22,081 bases of DNA, from positions 1 to 22,081 of the forward strand of contig JAJDEH010000277.1 of assembly GCA_029259935.1 (NCBI GenBank), read 5' to 3'. Every line of letters starts with the position of its first letter. The stretch's first letter is position 1. A program made the translations under genes and the position numbers. The notes beneath the pieces were generated by a model. It did no database searches, was not told the origin of the DNA, and saw nothing but the letters and a program-made list of their open reading frames with translations. Positions 16,998-22,081 of the stretch are shown here, piece by piece. This DNA comes from Planctomycetota bacterium. Its GTDB lineage: Bacteria > Planctomycetota > Planctomycetia > Pirellulales > Pirellulaceae.

Positions 16998-17343
16998 CGC
17001 CGCTGGTTCAGACGAATGTGCGATGAAGGTTCCCCCGCGGATGCCTCATGGTGATTCCAAAACGCTAGTTCAAAAGAAAAAACAGACCTTTTGGGTAGAT
17101 GGTTCGCCGCTTTTCGTGGTTATTCCACTATGACGCCCGCCACGATGACAAGCTCCTCACTAAGCCTATTTTGGATTCTGCCTCGGAATTTACTTGCACT
17201 CTTGCCGCGCCAGGATCCGACGCAGGCGGCATTTCGTTGGGCTGTAGAATCCGCTGTAGAACCCCCGGTGGCCCCCTTGGCAAGGCGGACAAAATTCTCG
17301 CCCTTGCCGTTTACGGACGCGGCGACGCAATAATTTTCTCAGA
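16998..17343. other. Non-coding stretch, possible decayed sequence
   Basis: No frame here has a good start or composition. Visible structure includes a tandem GCTGTAGAA repeat near 17241-17261 and a hairpin GGCAAGGCG (17279-17287) with CGCCCTTGCC (17299-17308), which could act as a terminator for the 84-residue gene although its T-run is missing. Confidence 0.4.
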
Positions 17344-17602
17344 TTGCTGGCGGGGTCCAGGCGTCTTCCGCAAGCCAAGAATAGAGGCCCCAAAATCAGT
17401 ACACCATCAACAAGATCCTTTGGCCCTGGTGTCCGGGTACCCGAGTGTTTTGCGTGTAACTAATTGGGAGACCGAAGATGGCGAGCAAAACCACCATGAT
17501 CGACCAAAAAATCACAGTGTCTAAAAGCCTGGCTCCGCATGACGGCAAGCCCGTGTATCGGGAACTTCCCCATGCTCAAGTCAACCACCGGGAGATTCCA
17601 TC
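17344..17602 (+). promoter_or_regulatory. 5' leader, copy B of a duplicated leader
   Basis: It contains the same ordered blocks as copy A: CTGGCGGGG...GCCAAG (about 17344-17381), GTCCGGGTACCC with TGCGTGTAACTAATTGGG (17431-17468), and GGGAACTTCCCC (about 17560-17571), then GGGAG and the main ATG. The middle hairpin changes from GGGTAGCCC in A to GGGTACCC in B while remaining able to pair. Spacing between blocks 2 and 3 is longer than in A. Confidence 0.6.
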
Positions 17603-17612
17603 ATGTCATTGA
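17478..17612 (+). CDS. Leader ORF B, 44 residues
   Basis: ATG 17478 has GGGAG 8 bases upstream and opens a 44-codon frame MASKTTMIDQKITVSKSLAP... ending ...HREIPSCH at a TGA 7 bases after the start codon of the giant surface protein begins (main ATG 17603). The main gene is read in a different frame, so translating this ORF would bring ribosomes across the main start. Leader A is arranged the same way. Confidence 0.45.
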   Translation: MASKTTMIDQKITVSKSLAPHDGKPVYRELPHAQVNHREIPSCH

Positions 17613-20600
17613 AGAGTCGGCTGAGCGGCAGTGCAAGACGAGAATCTAGCCAGCAGGCATTCCGGCGGCGGCGTGGCCAGCGGCGGCGTGGCCAGCGGCG
17701 GCTCAATTTGGAGTTGTTGGAGAATCGCATGCTGTTGGCAACCGACGTGGTGGATTTCAGCGCGACCGTTTCGCAATTTGGGATTGGAGAATCACTGCTC
17801 GTCAACGTGGACGATGAGTTCATCGGTGCCGAGTTCAATCTCAACGAGCAATTGGGCGGAATAACGAACGTCAGGGACCCAATTTTCGGGGTGGATTTGG
17901 GAACTTACGGGCTGCAAGCTGGGGTCAATTTGCACGGCAAGGCCGGCTTCGACGTGACGTTTCAAGTTGATTCCGGAAGTGTCACCTCGGAACACAGTGC
18001 CAGGATCAACCACGATTTCACTCAACCCACTTCGGTGGGAAATGTAGTCGTACAGAATTCGCTGAGCTATACGTCGGGTGCGCTCAGTACGGCTCAACCG
18101 TCATTGTCAGCCAGCGTCGGCCTGGATTTGGAATTCGGTGGCAGTGCCCGCCTCGACGCGTGCCTGATTACCTGTTTTGATCCCCTGGTGATTTCCGCGG
18201 AAAACGCGATCGACATCGAACAAGAGATCGTCGGGCTGGATTTCAACAAAGACCTAGATCTCGATGGCAACCTCGACCATTCGCTTCGAGTGTTTGGCGA
18301 AGAGCTGACTCCCGATGTCTCGGCGGACTTCAATTTCGCCATCGGGCCGCTGCCGATGACCGTCAGTGTCAGCCCCTTTGACGACGGTGACAACAACTCC
18401 AGCAACGACCGACTCGGCCTCCAAGAAACCCTGAGCTTTGGGATCACCAAGAAGGGTGTCACGGTGGGTACGGAACTCGGCCGCTTGACGCAAACTCTGC
18501 CTTCCACACGTCTGAGTGACACGAGCGTAAACAGGGTGACGGGCGAGTTGTCAGACACGTCGGCTAATGCACCGGAAAACGAACTGGCTACCGCGGAATT
18601 TGATTTCGGTTTGTTTCTAACTCCGATCTTGCCCGGTCTCGGCGGTCGCTGGAGCTTGTCGGCGGGTCCGGCGACGTTGGATGTGACGCCCATTTCGTTC
18701 GTGGCTGGTCCGAAGCTGTTTGTAAATCAGACGGGAAGCGCCGTCCCGGACGCACGGTTGAATTACTCCTTTGACCGTCCGGTTTGGGTAATGCAAGGAG
18801 GCAGCTATGTTCAGACAAGGCTGCTTCATGGCGTGAATCCAGGCGACTCGCTGACCATTTTTGCCGACGGTGAAGGCGAAGTTACCGTGACGCCGGAAAT
18901 CGTGGTGGATGTCGAATTCAAAAACCGTTTTGCATTAGTGGGAGTACTTGAAGGAACGCTCGAAATTGCGCGACTGGGAATTGACGCCGACTTTGGTGCA
19001 CTCGACGCGGATATCAAGAACGTCCTGCGCGACACGTTTGGCCTCAATCTGCCGGCCGTGGCCGGTCCCTTGTTCAAGCAGGACTTTTCGACCGGCCCCA
19101 TTTTTGACATCCCGCTATTCGACGACAGTTTTGGAATCTCTTACGGCGACGCAAAGCAGTTGGCCCCTTTCATCATCGATGCGTCGTTCTCGCCTAGTCT
19201 GAACGTGAATTCCAAGGTCGATAACGGAGGAGCAAGCCTGCGAAACGCCATACGATCGGCGAATACAATCGACGGCAATGACGCCACGAACAGCACGCCG
19301 AATGTCATTTCGTTGGGTTCGGGGACGTTTCAACTGACAGAAAACTTAGCTGGTCTTCCGGACGAATTCACGGGCGACCTGGACATTCACGATCGGGATC
19401 TACGGATCCAAGGTAACGGGATTTCCAGCACGGTTATCGACGCGTCAACCCTGGAGCAAGCACTGGAGGTTCACTCCGGCGCGACGCTACACCTTAAAAA
19501 TTTGACGCTTAACGGCGCGATTCGAAATCATCGCGGCGCCACCCTCGTCCTGGAAAACGTTAAGATCGGCGGATTGCTGAGCGGCGGACAGGTCGAACTG
19601 GCTAACGGCAAAGACCTGACGGTCCAAGACGAACTTCTGCTCGCCTCCTCATCCAACCTTGTTTTGGACAGCCACCAGAGTTCAATCACTTTGCTGCCCT
19701 CGGCAAACAAAGTTCGACTCGCTGGGGAAATCGATACGTCATTTCTCAACAACACGCCGAATACAGTCGAAAAGATCACTCTCATCGATCATCAAGGAAC
19801 CGGATCGTTGAGCGGTGAGTTTTCAAATGCGGGCAACGATGGCGCGCCAATCAACGGGTTCGAATTCGATTACGCTAGTTCATTGAATGATCTCATACTC
19901 CGACGCGCCGTGGGCAAATTCGAAGTCAACACGGTTTCTGATGCCGCCGACGCAAATCCCGGTGACGGACTTGCTGACACGGATTTGACGACGCCCGGCC
20001 TGCAAACGAGTCTCCGAGCCGCAATTCAGGAAATCAATCTGGATACGGAGAACTTCCACAACGTAGTTACATTTAACCTTGGTAGCACGAAAAAAATCAC
20101 TCTCGGCACGGCGCTGCCGCACCTAAGCCGCAACGTCTCGGTCCAGGGATCTGGAGTCAGAGTCGAACGTGACCCAAATGCACCGAACTTCGGCATCTTC
20201 ACAATCGATGCCGGTACCAGCGTCGAACTGTCGGGTCTCACGATTTCTGGAGGCCATACGGACTCAGGCGGGGGCATCCACAACGACGGACAACTGACCG
20301 TCCGCAATAGTGTGATCGAAAACAATGAGGCATCAGTGTTCGGCGGTGGCATCTACAATGACGGTGAAGCGTCGGTCATCAACACGACGATTCGAAACAA
20401 TGCGGCAGCGGTACTTGGCGGCGGAATCGATACCACCTCATCCTCTTCAACTGCCATAACAACAAGCCTTATCGAAGCCAATACGAGCGAAAGCATTGGA
20501 GGTGGCCTGCACGCAGCCGGCCCGGTTTCCGTACATAACAGCACCTTGAGCGGCAATACGGCGTTCGTGGGCGGCGGAATCGCTTTTTCCGGCGATATCA

Positions 20601-22081
20601 CCGTGACCAGTAGTACGATTACCGACAATTCGGCCACGAATACGGGCGCTCCTCAAGTGGGAGGTGGAATAAGTCAATTCGGAAGTTCCGGCACCATCAC
20701 TTTGCACAACACGATCGTCGCCGGAAATCGGAACGCGGGACAACCATCACAACCTGACGACGACATTTTCGCGCCGGTGCAGAGTGAAAGTTCGTTCAAT
20801 TTGATTGGGGTGGATGCGGGTTTGACGGGGCTCACCGGTGGTGTGAACGGCAATCAAATCGGTACGCTGGCAATGCCTCTCGATGCGCGCCTCGCTCCGC
20901 TAGCTGATAACGGCGGACGAACGAAAACGCATTCGCTGCTTCCAGACAGCCCGGCAATCGACCAGGGCGGCGGCAGCCAGAGGGCGTTCGATCAGCGCGG
21001 ACTTGACTTCGAGTTTTTGGACCTGATCTTCGGAACGTTCTCGGGTGGAGTTGTCGATGTGGGCCGCTTGCCAAATGCGGCGGGAGGCAGCGGGATCGAC
21101 ATTGGCGCATTTGAAGTCCAGAAGATCGTCGTCGACACGCACGCGGATTGCCTGCCGTTCTTACAGGATCCGCTTTGTCACGCTCCACTCATTGGTAAGA
21201 CGACGCTCAGAACGGCCATCGAACGGGCCAATGCGGACAATGGTACGGATATCATCGAATTTCGACATGCTGGAGGCACTATCAACTTGAAACGTGCATT
21301 GCCATTCTTTACCGACGATGTGGCGCTTCTGGGGCCGGGGCCTGACCAGTTGACGCTTAGGCGCAGTGGAACACTGTCTGACAGTAATCGCTTCAGCATG
21401 ATCATCGTAGACAATGGCGTCAATGCGACGATAGCCGGGGCAACATTCAGGGATGGAATGGCTACCAATGGAGGTGCAATCTTCAACGGCAACGGGACAT
21501 TGACGATCGAGGACGTTCACTTCAAGCACAACGCATCGCTCGACGATGGCGGGGCAATTTACAATAAAGGATCGCTGAAAATCGTAGGCTCGCAGTTCTC
21601 CGAAAATAGTGCCGATAGCGGCGGTGCAATATTCAACGTGTCATCGTTGTCCGTACTCAACACCGAGTTTGCTCAGAATCGGGCCACAAGCAACAGTGGA
21701 GGTGCAATTTCAAGCCACAGTAACCTAAACATTTCCAGCAGTACCTTTGTAGAGAACACGGCGCAGTTGAACGGCGGTGCGATCCGGGCTCAAGGACAAC
21801 TAGAAGTATCGAACAGTACGATCAGTGGGAACACGGCTACGACCGGTCGCGGCGGCGGTATTTCCAATGAACGCAGTGCCAAAATCGTCAGCAGCACGGT
21901 CACGAACAACCAGGCGTTCAATAATGGTGGGGGAGTTGATAATCTAGCTGCCTTTAACGAACTGAAACTTCATAACTCCATAATAGCGGGCAACCGAGGC
22001 CAGGCCGGGGCGGAATTCGTCGATCTGCTCGGCCGAATCGACGCCGCTAGCAGTTTCAACATCATCGGCGTCGACACTGGT
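17603..22081 (+). CDS. Giant surface protein with LExRxLL motif, CSLREA-type modules and beta-helix repeats (partial)
   Basis: The frame is open from ATG 17603 to the window end (1493 residues so far). Residues about 1-45 are very basic and end in LELLENRMLLA, the N-terminal motif of large planctomycete surface proteins. A beta-rich region (about 46-530) includes a calcium-loop-like DFNKDLDLDGNLD at 213. Three modules then begin with LRxAI motifs at about 545 (SLRNAIRSAN), 803 (SLRAAIQEIN) and 1201 (TLRTAIERAN), as in CSLREA domains. Each leads into a right-handed beta-helix; modules 2 and 3 have many GGGI/GGAI repeats like polymorphic outer membrane proteins. Module 2 closes with DNGGRTKTHSLLPDSPAIDQ and IDIGAFEVQ, a choice-of-anchor Q-like segment; module 3 is cut at SFNIIGVDTG. 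Probably exported and cell-surface; a role in adhesion is inferred only. Confidence 0.93.
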   Translation, partial: MSLKSRLSGSARRESSQQAFRRRRGQRRRGQRRLNLELLENRMLLATDVVDFSATVSQFGIGESLLVNVDDEFIGAEFNLNEQLGGITNVRDPIFGVDLGTYGLQAGVNLHGKAGFDVTFQVDSGSVTSEHSARINHDFTQPTSVGNVVVQNSLSYTSGALSTAQPSLSASVGLDLEFGGSARLDACLITCFDPLVISAENAIDIEQEIVGLDFNKDLDLDGNLDHSLRVFGEELTPDVSADFNFAIGPLPMTVSVSPFDDGDNNSSNDRLGLQETLSFGITKKGVTVGTELGRLTQTLPSTRLSDTSVNRVTGELSDTSANAPENELATAEFDFGLFLTPILPGLGGRWSLSAGPATLDVTPISFVAGPKLFVNQTGSAVPDARLNYSFDRPVWVMQGGSYVQTRLLHGVNPGDSLTIFADGEGEVTVTPEIVVDVEFKNRFALVGVLEGTLEIARLGIDADFGALDADIKNVLRDTFGLNLPAVAGPLFKQDFSTGPIFDIPLFDDSFGISYGDAKQLAPFIIDASFSPSLNVNSKVDNGGASLRNAIRSANTIDGNDATNSTPNVISLGSGTFQLTENLAGLPDEFTGDLDIHDRDLRIQGNGISSTVIDASTLEQALEVHSGATLHLKNLTLNGAIRNHRGATLVLENVKIGGLLSGGQVELANGKDLTVQDELLLASSSNLVLDSHQSSITLLPSANKVRLAGEIDTSFLNNTPNTVEKITLIDHQGTGSLSGEFSNAGNDGAPINGFEFDYASSLNDLILRRAVGKFEVNTVSDAADANPGDGLADTDLTTPGLQTSLRAAIQEINLDTENFHNVVTFNLGSTKKITLGTALPHLSRNVSVQGSGVRVERDPNAPNFGIFTIDAGTSVELSGLTISGGHTDSGGGIHNDGQLTVRNSVIENNEASVFGGGIYNDGEASVINTTIRNNAAAVLGGGIDTTSSSSTAITTSLIEANTSESIGGGLHAAGPVSVHNSTLSGNTAFVGGGIAFSGDITVTSSTITDNSATNTGAPQVGGGISQFGSSGTITLHNTIVAGNRNAGQPSQPDDDIFAPVQSESSFNLIGVDAGLTGLTGGVNGNQIGTLAMPLDARLAPLADNGGRTKTHSLLPDSPAIDQGGGSQRAFDQRGLDFEFLDLIFGTFSGGVVDVGRLPNAAGGSGIDIGAFEVQKIVVDTHADCLPFLQDPLCHAPLIGKTTLRTAIERANADNGTDIIEFRHAGGTINLKRALPFFTDDVALLGPGPDQLTLRRSGTLSDSNRFSMIIVDNGVNATIAGATFRDGMATNGGAIFNGNGTLTIEDVHFKHNASLDDGGAIYNKGSLKIVGSQFSENSADSGGAIFNVSSLSVLNTEFAQNRATSNSGGAISSHSNLNISSSTFVENTAQLNGGAIRAQGQLEVSNSTISGNTATTGRGGGISNERSAKIVSSTVTNNQAFNNGGGVDNLAAFNELKLHNSIIAGNRGQAGAEFVDLLGRIDAASSFNIIGVDTG
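17666..17702 (+). repeat. 15-base in-frame tandem repeat near the start of the surface protein gene
   Basis: CGGCGGCGTGGCCAG occurs twice (17666-17680, 17681-17695) with a partial third copy, encoding RRRGQ-RRRGQ-RR. The copies are identical, so slippage could change the number without breaking the frame and alter the basic N-terminus just ahead of the LExRxLL motif. Confidence 0.85.

Noticed and set aside
17099..17524. Plus-strand ORF of 141 codons before the surface protein
   Set aside because: It has no good start signal, an odd composition, and runs through the conserved leader blocks in an unrelated frame.
1..22081. CRISPR arrays, tRNA or rRNA genes
   Set aside because: I saw no regularly spaced direct repeats, no cloverleaf with a GGTTCGA-type T-loop, and no conserved rRNA segments.

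Overview
The window looks like a chromosome segment of a planctomycete, probably Pirellulales-like; this is inferred from gene families, not from a marker gene. The signs are a PSCyt1/DUF1549/DUF1553 cytochrome protein paired with a Tat-exported DUF1501 protein, an ECF sigma factor coupled to a membrane Ser/Thr kinase, a very large surface protein with the 'LExRxLL' N-terminal motif, CSLREA-type modules and a choice-of-anchor Q-like segment, and many small proteins with no recognisable family.

Layout. (1) 1-2302, minus strand: an ECF sigma factor followed 5 bases later by a Ser/Thr kinase that carries an anti-sigma-like zinc motif at its N-terminus and runs off the left edge. (2) 2511-5934, plus strand: a run of small unrecognised genes, including a zinc ribbon protein, a short ORF disrupted by a palindromic repeat, a lipoprotein and a translationally coupled pair of membrane proteins. 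(3) 5935-6742: about 800 bases without a convincing gene. Its right part (about 6200-6640) is full of strong hairpins and looks like a structured RNA, possibly of the HEARO/omega-RNA type. (4) 6743-9616: two small membrane proteins and a secreted protein with a C-terminal Hint (intein-like) domain that is broken by an apparent one-base deletion. (5) 9727-11372, minus strand: hisH, a class I methyltransferase-like gene and a newly identified 54-residue ORF that overlaps it. (6) 11471-16393, plus strand: the cytochrome/DUF1553 plus DUF1501 pair, closed by a strong intrinsic terminator. (7) 16549-22081, plus strand: two consecutive transcription-unit starts sharing the same 5' leader architecture (conserved hairpins plus a short leader ORF that overlaps the main start codon). 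The first drives an 84-residue membrane protein; the second drives a giant beta-helix surface protein that is still open at the right edge.

How parts work together. The sigma factor and kinase form a classic planctomycete signalling pair. The cytochrome/DUF1501 pair is probably one exported system. hisH makes the glutaminase subunit of IGP synthase, but no other his gene is nearby. The duplicated leader in front of the surface protein, the frameshifted Hint protein and the orphan structured RNA are the parts most worth a second look.
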